The position numbers were made by a program, and so were the translations under genes. The notes beneath the pieces are model-generated. The model was given only the letters and a program-made list of their open reading frames with translations. It did not search any database and was not told where the DNA came from. Shown in pieces: positions 55,036 through 64,000 of a stretch of 64,000 nucleotides of DNA. Position 1 is the first letter of the stretch. Every line of letters begins with the position of its first letter. Origin of the DNA: Polaromonas sp. (GTDB taxonomy: Bacteria; Pseudomonadota; Gammaproteobacteria; Burkholderiales; Burkholderiaceae_C); NCBI GenBank assembly GCA_030654695.1, contig JAURWY010000016.1, positions 1 to 64,000 of the forward strand, in the 5' to 3' direction.

Positions 55036-55968
55036 ATGAACCACACCGCACTCAAACTGTTCACCGAGGTGGCCGAGCTGGGCAGCTTGACCAAAACGGC
55101 CCTGCTCCACGGCACCACGCAGCCGCACATCAGCCGGCAGATTGGCGAGCTGGAGCGCGAATGCGGCGGCAGGCTCTTTCAGCGCACGGGGCGCGGCGTG
55201 GTGCTGACGGAGTTAGGCGAGCAGATCATGCCGCGCGTGCGGGCGTGGCTAATGGACACCGACCAGCTGGTCAATGACATCAAAAAGGCCTCGGGCACGC
55301 CGGTCGGCACCGTCCGAATTGGCGTTTTGCCATCAACTGCGCACCCGTTGGTCAGCACGGTGTACTACCGCCTCAAAGAAAGCTTCCCGCTGATCAAGCT
55401 GGTCGTACGGGAAGGTCAGGGTTCGCAGTTGGACAGCTGGCTTGACAACGGTCAAGTCGACTTGGCGCTGGTGTTTCGCCACGGCGCACAGCCGCGGGAA
55501 GGAGAGAGTTGGCTGATCAAAACCGAGACTTATCTGGTCGGCAGCGCCACGGACCCACTGACGCAGCAGCCGACCATTGCCTTCAGCCAACTCGACAACT
55601 TGCCGCTGGTGCAGTTCTGCAGGCCCAACAGCTGGCGTGACCAGCTGGATGAGTTGGGTCGGCAAAACGGTGTCGCCATCAACACCGCCATGGAGGCTGA
55701 CTCGCTGACCCTGCAAACCGAGATCGTCTCACGCGGTGGTTGTTATGCCGTGCTGGGGCCGTACGCGATTGCCGATGGTTTGCGCGCCGGCAAGCTGCGC
55801 GCCTCGCGCATCGTCGAGCCGGACATGACGCGCTACATCGCCCTCGCCCTGTCACGCCACACCTTAGGAACGCTGGCGTGCAAGACGGTCAAGCAAATGA
55901 TCTTGGACATCGTCAAGGACTTGGCGGCCGCTAACGGGACACCGCAAGATGCTATCGACGCCGCCTAG
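55036..55968 (+). CDS. LysR-type transcriptional regulator of the FAH-HyuAB-CobW operon
   Basis: LTTR of 310 aa. HTH: LFTEVAELGSLTKTALLHGT, then TQPHISRQIGELERECGGRL; effector domain: VGTVRIGVLPSTAHPLVSTV, LDSWLDNGQVDLALVFRHGA, and a second half ending KTVKQMILDIVKDL. It is transcribed away from the FAH gene with a 134-base spacer and most likely controls that operon. It is convergent with the outer-membrane efflux gene (36 bases). Confidence 0.92.
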   Translation: MNHTALKLFTEVAELGSLTKTALLHGTTQPHISRQIGELERECGGRLFQRTGRGVVLTELGEQIMPRVRAWLMDTDQLVNDIKKASGTPVGTVRIGVLPSTAHPLVSTVYYRLKESFPLIKLVVREGQGSQLDSWLDNGQVDLALVFRHGAQPREGESWLIKTETYLVGSATDPLTQQPTIAFSQLDNLPLVQFCRPNSWRDQLDELGRQNGVAINTAMEADSLTLQTEIVSRGGCYAVLGPYAIADGLRAGKLRASRIVEPDMTRYIALALSRHTLGTLACKTVKQMILDIVKDLAAANGTPQDAIDAA

Positions 55969-56004
55969 AAACGACCCCTGTATTGGCACAGCCTGATTGC
56001 CGAC

Positions 56005-57459
56005 TCAAGGCTGCGTTACTGCTGAATCACCGCCCAGCGCCTTGTACACGGTGACTTGGTTGTTCAAGCGGGCGAGTCGGTTCTCGGCCAAAGCGATGTC
56101 CGCCGCGCGGCGTTTTTCCTGCGCGTCTAGCCACAGTTTCAAAGTCGCCGCGCCGGCCCGGTAACGGACTTCGTAGAGTCGCTCGGCGCTGCGCGCGGCC
56201 TGCAGCGTTTCGTCCAGTCGCGAGCCCTGCTCAGCCAGTTGCTGGCGCGCAGACAAGGCGTTTTCGACCTCGCCGAGCGCGGTGTAAAGCGTTTGCCGAA
56301 AATTCACCACGGCTTCTGCGTGTTGCGTCTCAGACACGCGAATCGTCAGCTGCATGGCGGTGCGCTGCAGAAAAGGCAGCGTCATGCCAAGACCGAGCGT
56401 GCCGACCGGGTTTTGCAAAACGTTGCTCAACTGCGCGCTGGACGAGCCGAGGCTGCCCGTCAGACTCAAGGCGGGGTAAAAACTGGCGCGGGCCGCGTCG
56501 ATGCCGGTGAAGCTGCCGCGCAAACGCAGCTCGGCCGCGCGCAGATCGGGTCGGCGCCCCAGCAAGGCCGCCGGTACGCCTGCGTCCAGCGCGGGCAGCG
56601 CCAACGTTGGCAAGCTGGCGGGGTTGGTGAAGTTGCTGCCGGGCGGGCCGTCCAACAGCAGCGCCACGGCGGTGCGGGCTTCGACCGCCAGCTGTTGCAA
56701 AGCGCTCTGGCTGGCTTGTTGACTGGCCAGCGTCTGCTGCGCTTCGGCCACCTCCAAGCCCGACACGGCACCGGCACGGTACTGCGTCTGCACCAAATTA
56801 AAAGTGGTCTGCGCATAAGCAATGCTCTGGGCATTGGCGGCGAGGCGCTGGTTCAAAAAACCCACTTGCCAGTACAGCGTGGCCGTGGTGCTGACCAGCG
56901 CCAATGCGGCGCTTTGCCGGTCTTGCTCGGTGGCCAGCGCTTCCCAGCGGGCCACATCGCGCAGGCTGCCAAGCTTGTTCCACAAATCAATTTCATAAGC
57001 CGCGCCGAACAACACGCTGTTGCTGCGTGTCGTCACCGCGCCGGCTTCCAGCGGTAAGCTGGCGCCGGTGCCGAGATTCCCACTGAAACGCGGTTGCAAA
57101 TTATTGTCAGCCAGACCCGCCAGCAGCTGCGCACGCCGCACGCGAATCGCGGCCGCCGCCAGATTGTTGTTGCGCTGCAAGACCTCGGCCGCCAGACGGT
57201 CGAGTTCGGGGTCGTTGAAGCGGCTCCACCAAGCTGCGCCAGACGCTAAAGGCACAGCGCCGCCAACCATCCCCGCAGCGCTGGTTTGGCTGTACTGCGC
57301 CGGCAGCGTCAGCGCAGGGGCTTGGTAAGGACCCTTGAAAGTCGAAGCGCAGCCACCCACCAACAGCGCCAGCGTGATCGCAGAGGTCAGCCGGCTGGCG
57401 CGGACATTCAAAGTCAAAGAAGTCAAAGGAATCAAGATCATGGGTTTCACAGAGTTCAT
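56005..57459 (-). CDS. Outer-membrane efflux lipoprotein (NodT/OprM family)
   Basis: TolC-like channel of 484 aa. A long N-terminal leader ends [12 protein letters not shown], with the lipobox V-G-G-C37. Two outer-membrane-efflux repeats of coiled-coil helices follow, with [60 protein letters not shown] and [20 protein letters not shown]. It is the last gene of macA-macB-OMF; its ATG overlaps the macB stop by 4 bases. It completes a tripartite pump for macrolide-like, peptide or siderophore substrates. Confidence 0.93.
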   Translation of the reverse strand: MNSVKPMILIPLTSLTLNVRASRLTSAITLALLVGGCASTFKGPYQAPALTLPAQYSQTSAAGMVGGAVPLASGAAWWSRFNDPELDRLAAEVLQRNNNLAAAAIRVRRAQLLAGLADNNLQPRFSGNLGTGASLPLEAGAVTTRSNSVLFGAAYEIDLWNKLGSLRDVARWEALATEQDRQSAALALVSTTATLYWQVGFLNQRLAANAQSIAYAQTTFNLVQTQYRAGAVSGLEVAEAQQTLASQQASQSALQQLAVEARTAVALLLDGPPGSNFTNPASLPTLALPALDAGVPAALLGRRPDLRAAELRLRGSFTGIDAARASFYPALSLTGSLGSSSAQLSNVLQNPVGTLGLGMTLPFLQRTAMQLTIRVSETQHAEAVVNFRQTLYTALGEVENALSARQQLAEQGSRLDETLQAARSAERLYEVRYRAGAATLKLWLDAQEKRRAADIALAENRLARLNNQVTVYKALGGDSAVTQP

Positions 57460-59447
57460 TCCCGCGACAACGCATCAACAGGGTTGAGTTTTGCCGCGCT
57501 GTTGGCCGGCATAAAACCAAAGATCACGCCAATCAGCGTTGAGCAAACAAAGGCCACCACCATCGACAGCGTGGAATACACCAACGTGAAGCTGCTACCC
57601 GACTGCTCAAAACCCCAGCCTACCAACAGCGACAACAAAATGCCTAGCACGCCGCCCAACAAACACACCAGCACCGCTTCAATCAAAAACTGCTGCCGAA
57701 TATCACCTTGTCGCGCGCCGACGGCCATGCGCACACCGATTTCGCCGGTGCGCTCAGTCACCGACACCAGCATGATGTTCATCACGCCGATGCCGCCCAC
57801 AATCAACGAGATCAGGGCGATGGCCGAGATCAACAGCGTCATGGTTTTGGTTGTGCTTTCGACCGTCTGGCGAATCGTGTCCGTGTTGAGGACGTAAAAA
57901 TCCACCACCCCGTGCCGCTGCCGCAGCAAGGTGTTGATGCCTTGCTCGGCGACTTCGGGCGAGACGTCGTCGCTGATGCGCACGGTGATGCTGCGCAGGT
58001 AGTTTTGACCGATCACACGGCTCATGGCCGAGGTGTACGGAATCCACACATTGAGCCAATCCGGATTGCCAAAGGCGGACTCGCTGCGCTTGGTCACGCC
58101 GACCACGCGGCACGGCACTTGGTCAATCAAGATGACTTCGCCGACCGGGTTGGGGTTGTTTGGAAAGAGTTGTTTGCGCGTGTTGTCGTCGATCACGACT
58201 TCCTGCGCGAGGCTGGCCACGCTGTCGGCGTCAAAAGGGCGACCCAACGCCATCTGCACGCCGCGCACGCGAAAGTACTGCTCGCCGACGCCGTTGACGG
58301 TGCCGGTCAACGCGATGTTGCCGTGGAGCAGCGTGACCGTCGTGTACAAAGTCGGCGTGACGCTGTCGACATAACTTTGTTCGGCCAGCGCCGCCGCGTC
58401 GCTCGGCACCAAGGTGCGCACGCGACCGGCGCGCCTATCGCCAAAACCACTGCCCGAAAAAATCTCAATCGTGTTGGTGCCAATGGCACTGATGCTTTTC
58501 AGAATCTGCAGGCGCGAGCCTTCGCCCAAAGCCACCACTGAAACCACAGAAGCGATGCCGATGATGATGCCCAGCATGGTCAAAAACGTCCGCAAGCGGT
58601 GCGCGTTCATGGCCAATACAGCCATCCGAAAAGCCTCGCTGAAACGGTCGCGCCCAGCTTGCCAGCGGCCACTGCTGCTGGCCACGGGTTTGAGGGGCAC
58701 GCGGGTATCCATCGCCTCGGGCCGGGTCAATCGATCAGCCACCACGCGGCCGTCGCTGAGCTCGATGATGCGGTCAGCGTGCGCAGCCACTTGCATGTCG
58801 TGCGTGACGATGATGATGGTGTGGCCCTCGGCGTGCAGCTCCATCAAAATCTTCATCACCTCGGCGCCGCTTTGGGTGTCGAGAGCGCCGGTCGGCTCGT
58901 CGGCCAGCAACACATGTCCGCCGTTCATCAGCGCCCGCGCAATGCTGACGCGTTGCTGTTGTCCGCCCGATAGCTGACCCGGTTTGTGCTGCAAGCGGTC
59001 GGCCATGCCAAGGCGCGTCAGCAGCGCGGTCGAGCGTTCGCGGCGCGATGGCCGGTCGCGGCCGGCATAGACCGCGGGGACTTCTACATTGTTCAGTGCA
59101 CTCAAGTCGCCCAGCAAGTGGTAGCGCTGAAAGATAAAGCCGAAATGTTCGCGCCGCAGCTCGGCCAATTCGTCGGGCCCGAGTTGACTGGTCGGCCGGC
59201 CCGCCACACAGTAAGTACCGACCGTGGGTTTGTCGAGGCAGCCAAGGATGTTCATCAGCGTCGACTTGCCAGAACCCGAGGCACCAACAATGGCGACCAT
59301 CTCGCCCGCGCGAATGTCGAGGTTGATGTCGGTCAGCACGGTGATCGTGCCCTCACCGGCGGGGAAGTCGCGCTGAAGCCCGCGCAGCTCAAGCAAAGCG
59401 GGCAAAGCGGTCGCGGGGTTGACGGTGGCGTTCACAAAATCCGCCAT
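57456..59447 (-). CDS. macB: MacB-type ABC transporter, ATP-binding/permease fusion
   Basis: 663 aa. N-terminal ATPase: Walker [21 protein letters not shown], signature [20 protein letters not shown], Walker [16 protein letters not shown]. After residue about 285 come one TM, a large periplasmic domain (about 300-530), and a C-terminal FtsX-type permease with three TMs ([40 protein letters not shown]). This is the mechanotransmission type of tripartite exporter. Coupled to macA (1-base overlap TAATG) and to the outer-membrane factor (4-base overlap). The exported substrate is unknown. Confidence 0.95.
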   Translation of the reverse strand: MADFVNATVNPATALPALLELRGLQRDFPAGEGTITVLTDINLDIRAGEMVAIVGASGSGKSTLMNILGCLDKPTVGTYCVAGRPTSQLGPDELAELRREHFGFIFQRYHLLGDLSALNNVEVPAVYAGRDRPSRRERSTALLTRLGMADRLQHKPGQLSGGQQQRVSIARALMNGGHVLLADEPTGALDTQSGAEVMKILMELHAEGHTIIIVTHDMQVAAHADRIIELSDGRVVADRLTRPEAMDTRVPLKPVASSSGRWQAGRDRFSEAFRMAVLAMNAHRLRTFLTMLGIIIGIASVVSVVALGEGSRLQILKSISAIGTNTIEIFSGSGFGDRRAGRVRTLVPSDAAALAEQSYVDSVTPTLYTTVTLLHGNIALTGTVNGVGEQYFRVRGVQMALGRPFDADSVASLAQEVVIDDNTRKQLFPNNPNPVGEVILIDQVPCRVVGVTKRSESAFGNPDWLNVWIPYTSAMSRVIGQNYLRSITVRISDDVSPEVAEQGINTLLRQRHGVVDFYVLNTDTIRQTVESTTKTMTLLISAIALISLIVGGIGVMNIMLVSVTERTGEIGVRMAVGARQGDIRQQFLIEAVLVCLLGGVLGILLSLLVGWGFEQSGSSFTLVYSTLSMVVAFVCSTLIGVIFGFMPANSAAKLNPVDALSRE

Positions 59448-60670
59448 TAAAAGCGCATGCGCGGCGGTGTCCGCGGTGCCGGCTGGCTGCCGGGCGCCTG
59501 TGCTTCACTCAGCACGACTTTGTCGCCCACCGCCAAGCCATCCAAGATTTCTGCATTGACGTTGTTGTCGATGCCCACTTTGACCTCGCGTTTTTCAGCC
59601 TTGCCAGCAGCGTTCACCACGCGCACGCTGGCCGGCCCGCGCCGGCCCACTTGCTGGACAGCGGCCGATGGAATGGTGATGACGCCCTTGGCTTCGTTGA
59701 GCACGACGTAGACCTGCGCGGTCATCGAAATGCGCAGCAAACCTTCCGGATTGGGCACGTCGAGCAGGCCGTTGTAATAAATCGCCGTGGCCGTATTGAC
59801 CGTCGTTGCCGTGTCCGTGACGATCGAGTCAGGCGCCGGGTCAACGCTGCGCAGCGTCGTGTAATAGCGCTTTTCAGGCGCGCCCAAAATTGTGAAGTAG
59901 ACCTTTTGACCGGGCTTGACGCGGACCACGTCAGCCTCCGAAATCTGCGCCTTGACCGTGATGGTGTCGAGCAGCGCCAGCTTGATGATGATGGGCGCGC
60001 TTTGGTTGGCGTTGACCGTCTGCCCCTGTTGCGCCACCAAGGCCACCACGACACCGTCCATCGGCGCCAGAATGCGCGTGTAGCCGAGATTCACTTTGGC
60101 GGTGTCGGCAGCAATACTGGCCTGCGCAATTTGCGCCTCTGAGGTTTTGATGTCCGCCCGGGTGGTGCCCAACGTGGCCTCGGCTTGCTCATAGGTCTGG
60201 CGTGAGATGGCATCGCCTGACAGCAACTCTTTTTGGCGTTGAAAATTCAACTCGGCCTGCTTCAGCAAGGCTTGTCGCGAACCCAGCAAGGCCTCCGCGC
60301 TCAGCAAAGCCGCTTGCGTATTGCGCAAGTCGTTTTCTTGCTTCATAGCGTCAATCTCAGCGATCAACTGACCCTTCTGGATGCTGTCACCCAGCGCCAC
60401 GCTCAAACTCTTGATTTGCCCCGACGCCTGCGCGCCCACGCTGATCTGCTTGAAAGCCTGCAAAGTCCCCGTCGCCAACACCGACTGCTCAATATCACCC
60501 AAGACCGCCGTGGCCGTGACGAAAGTCGGCGCCTTTTTGGTCGGGAAATAATAAAACTTAACCCCCAGCCCTAGCCCCAGCAGCGCCAACGCTGCCAGCG
60601 CGTAGCGCCAACGGTTAAGGAAGTTGGAGAGTCTGGAGGTGGAGGACTTCATGGATGCGGATTTTTGCAT
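59447..60670 (-). CDS. macA: MacA-type periplasmic adaptor (membrane fusion protein)
   Basis: About 407 aa. One N-terminal membrane anchor ([20 protein letters not shown]), a biotinyl-lipoyl-like half-motif ([40 protein letters not shown]), a helical hairpin, the second half-motif [20 protein letters not shown] and a beta-barrel region. It bridges MacB to the outer-membrane channel. I use ATG 60670 ([10 protein letters not shown]), with ATG 60652 possible; the track start at 60772 lies over the spacer with the divergent ppk2. First gene of the operon. Confidence 0.93.
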   Translation of the reverse strand: MQKSASMKSSTSRLSNFLNRWRYALAALALLGLGLGVKFYYFPTKKAPTFVTATAVLGDIEQSVLATGTLQAFKQISVGAQASGQIKSLSVALGDSIQKGQLIAEIDAMKQENDLRNTQAALLSAEALLGSRQALLKQAELNFQRQKELLSGDAISRQTYEQAEATLGTTRADIKTSEAQIAQASIAADTAKVNLGYTRILAPMDGVVVALVAQQGQTVNANQSAPIIIKLALLDTITVKAQISEADVVRVKPGQKVYFTILGAPEKRYYTTLRSVDPAPDSIVTDTATTVNTATAIYYNGLLDVPNPEGLLRISMTAQVYVVLNEAKGVITIPSAAVQQVGRRGPASVRVVNAAGKAEKREVKVGIDNNVNAEILDGLAVGDKVVLSEAQAPGSQPAPRTPPRMRF

Positions 60671-60825
60671 AGGCTGAACTTTACAAGGCCGGCATGATTC
60701 GCGTCGCCCAGAACCTGCAAAGTGCGGGTAAAGCTGGGGGCCGTTTGGCGTCGGCCAAGGGCTTGGGTACATTCAAGGCATACCGGAAACTTCTCAAATT
60801 CATCTGCAATGCCAGCTCAACCCCC

Positions 60826-61653
60826 ATGACCCACATTGATCTTTCTGCATGGCGCGTCAAAGCCGAGCACGCCTTCCAGCTCAAAAATCTGGCCACCTTG
60901 CCTGCGGAAGCAGACATGACCAAGGACATTCAGGACAACGAGTGGCCGGTGCTGTTCCAAAAAGCCGCCGAAAAGCTTGAAAAACTGCAGCTGATGCTGC
61001 ACGCCGGGAAAAGTAAGGGCTTGCTGCTGGTCTTGCAAGGCATGGACACCGCCGGCAAGGACGGCAGTATTCGCAGCGTGTTTTCCCATGTGAGTCCCTT
61101 GGGCGTGCGCGCCGAAGCTTTTGGCGTGCCCAGCGAAGAAGAACAGCGCCACGACTTTTTATGGCGGATTCACCGTAAAGCTCCCGCGCTAGGCGAGATG
61201 GCTATTTTCAACCGTAGCCATTACGAAGACGTGCTGGTGCCGCGAGTGCGCGGCTGGATTGACAAGTCCGCCTGGCTCAAACGCTACCAGCACATCGCCA
61301 ACTTTGAAGCGCTGCTGCACGACCAAGGCGTCACGGTGTTGAAGTGCTATTTGCACATCTCCAAGCAAGAACAAAAAAAGCGCCTGCAAGCTCGGCTCGA
61401 TGACCCGCTGAAGCAATGGAAGCTCCAAGCCTCAGACTTTTCAGACCGCCAGTTGTGGCCCGACTACTTGGAGGCCTACCAAGAAGCCATGACCGCCACC
61501 AGCAGCGCCAACGCGCCTTGGTACGTGATCCCCGCCGACTCCAAACGCTACCGCGATTTGTTCTTGGCCGAGTTACTGGTACACACGCTTGAAAAAATGG
61601 GCTTGGCCTTTCCGCCCAAGTCCTTCGATTTGTCGACGGTTCAGCTCGATTGA
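60826..61653 (+). CDS. Polyphosphate kinase 2 family protein (PPK2)
   Basis: About 275 aa, a single PPK2 domain. Walker A is LLLVLQGMDTAGKDGSIRSV near residue 70, followed by LGVRAEAFGVPSEEEQRHDF, the lid/Walker B region MAIFNRSHYEDVLVPRVRGW and QLWPDYLEAYQEAMTATSSA. PPK2 enzymes phosphorylate nucleoside mono- or diphosphates with polyphosphate; the length and motifs fit the class I/III single-domain group. The ATG at 60826 (MTHIDLSAWRV) is used; the track start is upstream in the macA spacer. Its last 13 bases overlap the convergent CHAD gene, whose product is expected to bind polyphosphate. Confidence 0.93.
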   Translation: MTHIDLSAWRVKAEHAFQLKNLATLPAEADMTKDIQDNEWPVLFQKAAEKLEKLQLMLHAGKSKGLLLVLQGMDTAGKDGSIRSVFSHVSPLGVRAEAFGVPSEEEQRHDFLWRIHRKAPALGEMAIFNRSHYEDVLVPRVRGWIDKSAWLKRYQHIANFEALLHDQGVTVLKCYLHISKQEQKKRLQARLDDPLKQWKLQASDFSDRQLWPDYLEAYQEAMTATSSANAPWYVIPADSKRYRDLFLAELLVHTLEKMGLAFPPKSFDLSTVQLD

Positions 61654-62576
61654 TCTGCCGCCTGCTCCGCTGATTGATCGGCCAAGCCCTGCAAGAACCG
61701 CCGAATGTCGTTGTCAGCCGCCACGCTGACGGCCAAAGCGTGCGCTTGAAGCAAGTCTCGCGAAGCGCCTAGCTTGGTTTGCAGGTCAAGCGCCTGCTGA
61801 CGCCAGCGCCGTTTGCGCTGCGCGGGCAGCAAGTCGCCTAAGGCCTCTACGCCGTAGCGCAGCCGCTTGGCCAGGATACGGGCGCGGTGCTGGTTTTCTG
61901 GACTGGCGTTGCATCGACCGGTTTTTTGACGCGCCCTTGACGCGGCTTGTTTAGCCCGCTTAAAGCGCTCATGCCAACGGCTCAAGCGCTGCCGGGCCCA
62001 GCGCCGCAGCGGGACAGTGGCCGATGCCACACACGACGACACACCTGTCAAGCCATCGACCCATGCCGTGAGCGCCAACAAAGTGGCCACCACGGCGGGG
62101 CGCTCAAGTTCGCGGCGCACAGACCGACGTTGGGCGTCCGCAAGCCGCTGCAAGGCTTGGCTCATCTGTTGCCAATCTCGTCGCCGCCGGGCCTGCGCTG
62201 CGCTGGTCTTCGGGCTGCTGTCAATGTAAGTATTTCGCAACTGCGGCAACGTCTCGGTCAGGGCCACGTCCAGATCGCGCAACGCGCCCAAGCCTTGCAA
62301 GAGCGGCTGCAAAGTTGTCAGTACGGGCATCGCCGTCCGAGCCTCATGCAACGCGGGCCTGAACAAGCGCAAGCCACTTTTAAAACGCCGCCAAGCCACC
62401 CGCGCTTGATGCACCACCTCGGGATCATCTGAGCCACGCAGGGCCGTCAGATGGCCGGTAAACTGCCCCAGCGACTCACTAAGCACTTTCATGGCAGCCA
62501 CTTTCACCGAGCACTCGCTTGACAGCGATGCAGGGTCGACGGTCTGCTGGGCAACGGAAGTCTTTCGGTCAAACAT
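61641..62576 (-). CDS. CHAD domain protein (polyphosphate-associated)
   Basis: 311 aa, a helical CHAD domain: conserved His and basic residues in DDPEVVHQARVAWRRFKSGL, RLFRPALHEARTAMP, LGALRDLDVALTETLP, and a second repeat with HRARILAKRLRYGVEALGDL and LGASRDLLQAHALA. CHAD domains bind polyphosphate and localise to granules, and here the gene is tail-to-tail with PPK2, the stops overlapping by 13 bases. No attached CYTH/triphosphatase domain is seen. A role in polyphosphate storage is likely. Confidence 0.92.
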   Translation of the reverse strand: MFDRKTSVAQQTVDPASLSSECSVKVAAMKVLSESLGQFTGHLTALRGSDDPEVVHQARVAWRRFKSGLRLFRPALHEARTAMPVLTTLQPLLQGLGALRDLDVALTETLPQLRNTYIDSSPKTSAAQARRRRDWQQMSQALQRLADAQRRSVRRELERPAVVATLLALTAWVDGLTGVSSCVASATVPLRRWARQRLSRWHERFKRAKQAASRARQKTGRCNASPENQHRARILAKRLRYGVEALGDLLPAQRKRRWRQQALDLQTKLGASRDLLQAHALAVSVAADNDIRRFLQGLADQSAEQAADQSS

Positions 62577-62637
62577 GATTGCTAATTTGCACCGTTGACT
62601 CCGGCCGTCCTAAGGTCTTTTTCTGAAATTGGCCTAG

Positions 62638-63114
62638 TCAAACGTCCAAATGCCCCAGCGGCAACGCCCCGCCAGCCTTCACTTCGCCCAATGAAAAGCT
62701 GGTGTGCAGGTCTTTGACGTTGGGCAAGTTGATGATGCTTTGCAGCGCAAATTTGCTAAAAGCTTCTAAGTCGCGCGCGACCACCTGCAACTCAAAAGTG
62801 CCGGTGCCGCTGATGTAGTGACACGAGACGATCTCGGGCAACTTGCGGATGGCGTCTTCCAGCTCACGGGTGGCTTCGCCGGTGTTGCGCTCGGCGTCGA
62901 TGCGCACAAAGGCCAGCACGCCCAAACCTATTTTTTGGCGGTTGATTTCGGCTCGGTAGCCGGTGATGAAGCCCGACTCTTCAAGCGCGCGCACACGGCG
63001 CCAGCAAGGTGCGGCCGACAGCCCGATGCGCGAGGCCAACTCGGCGTTGGTGAGTCGCGCTTCGCTTTGCAGCTCTTTCAGTATGGCCACGTCAAATTTA
63101 TCAAGTGTTTGCAT
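62638..63114 (-). CDS. Lrp/AsnC family transcriptional regulator
   Basis: 158 aa. N-terminal HTH (LDKFDVAILKELQSEARLTN, AELASRIGLSAAPCWRRVRA) and a C-terminal RAM/effector domain (LGVLAFVRIDAERNTGEATR, VSCHYISGTGTFELQVVARD). ATG 63114 is used, with 63123 as an alternative. It is divergent from the indolepyruvate oxidoreductase gene 125 bases away and probably regulates it in response to an aromatic amino acid or its keto acid. Confidence 0.92.
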   Translation of the reverse strand: MQTLDKFDVAILKELQSEARLTNAELASRIGLSAAPCWRRVRALEESGFITGYRAEINRQKIGLGVLAFVRIDAERNTGEATRELEDAIRKLPEIVSCHYISGTGTFELQVVARDLEAFSKFALQSIINLPNVKDLHTSFSLGEVKAGGALPLGHLDV

Positions 63115-63239
63115 AAACCGCATTTTAAGAAAGGATCTTGCGCAGGATAGCTCAAATAGGGCACAAAACGCAAAGACTTATCCAGCCCTGCCGCCTACAC
63201 TTTGTCGGTATAAAAATTTAAGAATCTGGAGTCCCCGCC

Positions 63240-64000
63240 ATGAACGCACCGCTGCCCGAGCACATCCGCAAGTCGCTGGAAACGGTCACCCTCGACGACA
63301 AGTATTCGCTGGATTACGGCTACGCATTTATGAGCGGGGTGCAAGCCTTGGTCAAGCTACCGATGCTGCAACGCCTGCGCGACCAGCAGCAAGGTAAAAA
63401 CACCGCAGGTTTCATTTCAGGTTATCGCGGCTCGCCCTTGGGTAGTTACGACCAGGCCTTGTGGAAGGCGTCCAAGTACCTGAAAGCACAAAACATCGTC
63501 TTTCAACCAGGCGTGAATGAAGAACTCGCGGCGACCGCCGTCTGGGGTACACAGCAGCTGGGTTTTACCCCACCGGGCACCAACAAATACGACGGCGTGT
63601 TCGGCATTTGGTACGGCAAGGGCCCCGGTGTTGACCGCACCTCGGACGTTTTCAAGCACGCCAACATGGCGGGCACCACGCCTTGGGGCGGCGTACTGGC
63701 GGTGGCCGGCGACGACCACGTGGCCAAAAGCTCGACCGCCGCGCACCAGAGCGACCACATCTTCAAGGCTTGCGGATTGCCGGTGTTTTTCCCGGCCAGC
63801 GTGCAAGAAATTTTGGACCTCGGCCTGCACGCGCTGGCCATGAGCCGCTACGCAGGCGTTTGGGCCAGCATGAAGACGATTCAAGAAATCGTCGAGTCGT
63901 CTGCCAGCACCTTGATCGATCCTGATCGTGTGCAGATCAAACTGCCGACTGACTTTGTCATGCCGCCAGGTGGCGTGCACATCCGCTGGCCCGACGCGCC
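63240..64000 (+). CDS. Indolepyruvate ferredoxin oxidoreductase, fused type (partial, 3' end off window)
   Basis: The first 253 residues of a large thiamine-diphosphate enzyme. MNAPLPEHIRKSLETVTLDD leads to KYSLDYGYAFMSGVQALVKL, GFISGYRGSPLGSYDQALWK, YGKGPGVDRTSDVFKHANMA and GVLAVAGDDHVAKSSTAAHQ, matching the N-terminus of the fused IorAB-type proteins (about 1150-1200 aa) of Burkholderiales. They oxidatively decarboxylate aryl pyruvates to aryl acetyl-CoA. ATG 63240 has CTGGAG upstream; the frame is open to the right edge, so the track omits it. Divergent from the Lrp gene. Confidence 0.92.
   Translation, partial: MNAPLPEHIRKSLETVTLDDKYSLDYGYAFMSGVQALVKLPMLQRLRDQQQGKNTAGFISGYRGSPLGSYDQALWKASKYLKAQNIVFQPGVNEELAATAVWGTQQLGFTPPGTNKYDGVFGIWYGKGPGVDRTSDVFKHANMAGTTPWGGVLAVAGDDHVAKSSTAAHQSDHIFKACGLPVFFPASVQEILDLGLHALAMSRYAGVWASMKTIQEIVESSASTLIDPDRVQIKLPTDFVMPPGGVHIRWPDA

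Overview
This 64-kb window looks like a chromosomal segment of a betaproteobacterium of the order Burkholderiales, most likely Comamonadaceae (Polaromonas/Rhodoferax-like). The placement is inference. It rests on the GC-rich coding style, the complete aerobic benzoyl-CoA epoxidation (box) cluster, two 'Bug'/TctC-type solute-binding proteins without adjacent TctAB, the uvrA-MFS-ssb neighbourhood, and many CoA-linked catabolic genes each paired with a LysR regulator. I see no rRNA, tRNA, IS element, prophage or CRISPR array.

Region 1 (1-11.5 kb) is a two-armed benzoate catabolism island. The left arm runs leftward: DUF4863 protein, boxD aldehyde dehydrogenase, benzoate-CoA ligase, alpha/beta hydrolase and an ABC substrate-binding protein that leaves the window. 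The right arm runs rightward: boxR, boxC, boxB, boxA and a MaoC-like protein. Together they take up benzoate, activate it to benzoyl-CoA, epoxidise it (BoxAB), open the ring (BoxC) and oxidise the semialdehyde (BoxD). The boxC promoter carries a perfect 13-bp inverted repeat placed over a predicted -35/-10 region, and the boxR promoter has a related element, which suggests BoxR operators.

Region 2 (11.6-21.5 kb) is mostly housekeeping: uvrA, an MFS exporter, ssb, an outer-membrane MipA/OmpV protein with a second C-terminal barrel-like half, an amino-acid permease, a methyltransferase with a lipoprotein signal, and mnmA. Region 3 (21.6-36 kb) is accessory catabolism: a PcaB/PurB-family lyase with a Bug binding protein and a divergent LysR, a Nudix hydrolase, a LysR/mmsA pair, a broken zeta-toxin-like gene with its small partner, a fused osmoprotectant binding protein-permease, malate synthase G next to a haloacid dehalogenase, and an HMG-CoA-lyase-family/CoA-transferase pair.

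Region 4 (36-47.6 kb) holds glnE, the giant AsmA-like yhdP, a PAS histidine kinase with a FixJ/LuxR response regulator (translationally coupled to yhdP), a 49-aa membrane protein and mltA. Region 5 (47.6-56 kb) is a tight seven-gene leftward transcription unit: FAH-family hydrolase, hydantoinase/oxoprolinase A and B, a small Cys-containing protein, a CobW-type GTPase with a His-Asp repeat, and a Bug binding protein, opposite a LysR. This is the best candidate for an uncharacterised catabolic system with its own metallochaperone.

Region 6 (56-64 kb) has a macA-macB-outer-membrane-factor efflux operon, a PPK2 polyphosphate kinase whose 3' end overlaps a convergent CHAD-domain (polyphosphate-associated) gene, an Lrp/AsnC regulator, and the start of a fused indolepyruvate ferredoxin oxidoreductase that runs off the right edge. 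Nearly all remaining ORF-track lines are shadows of these genes. Intergenic stretches are short; none exceeds 300 bases.
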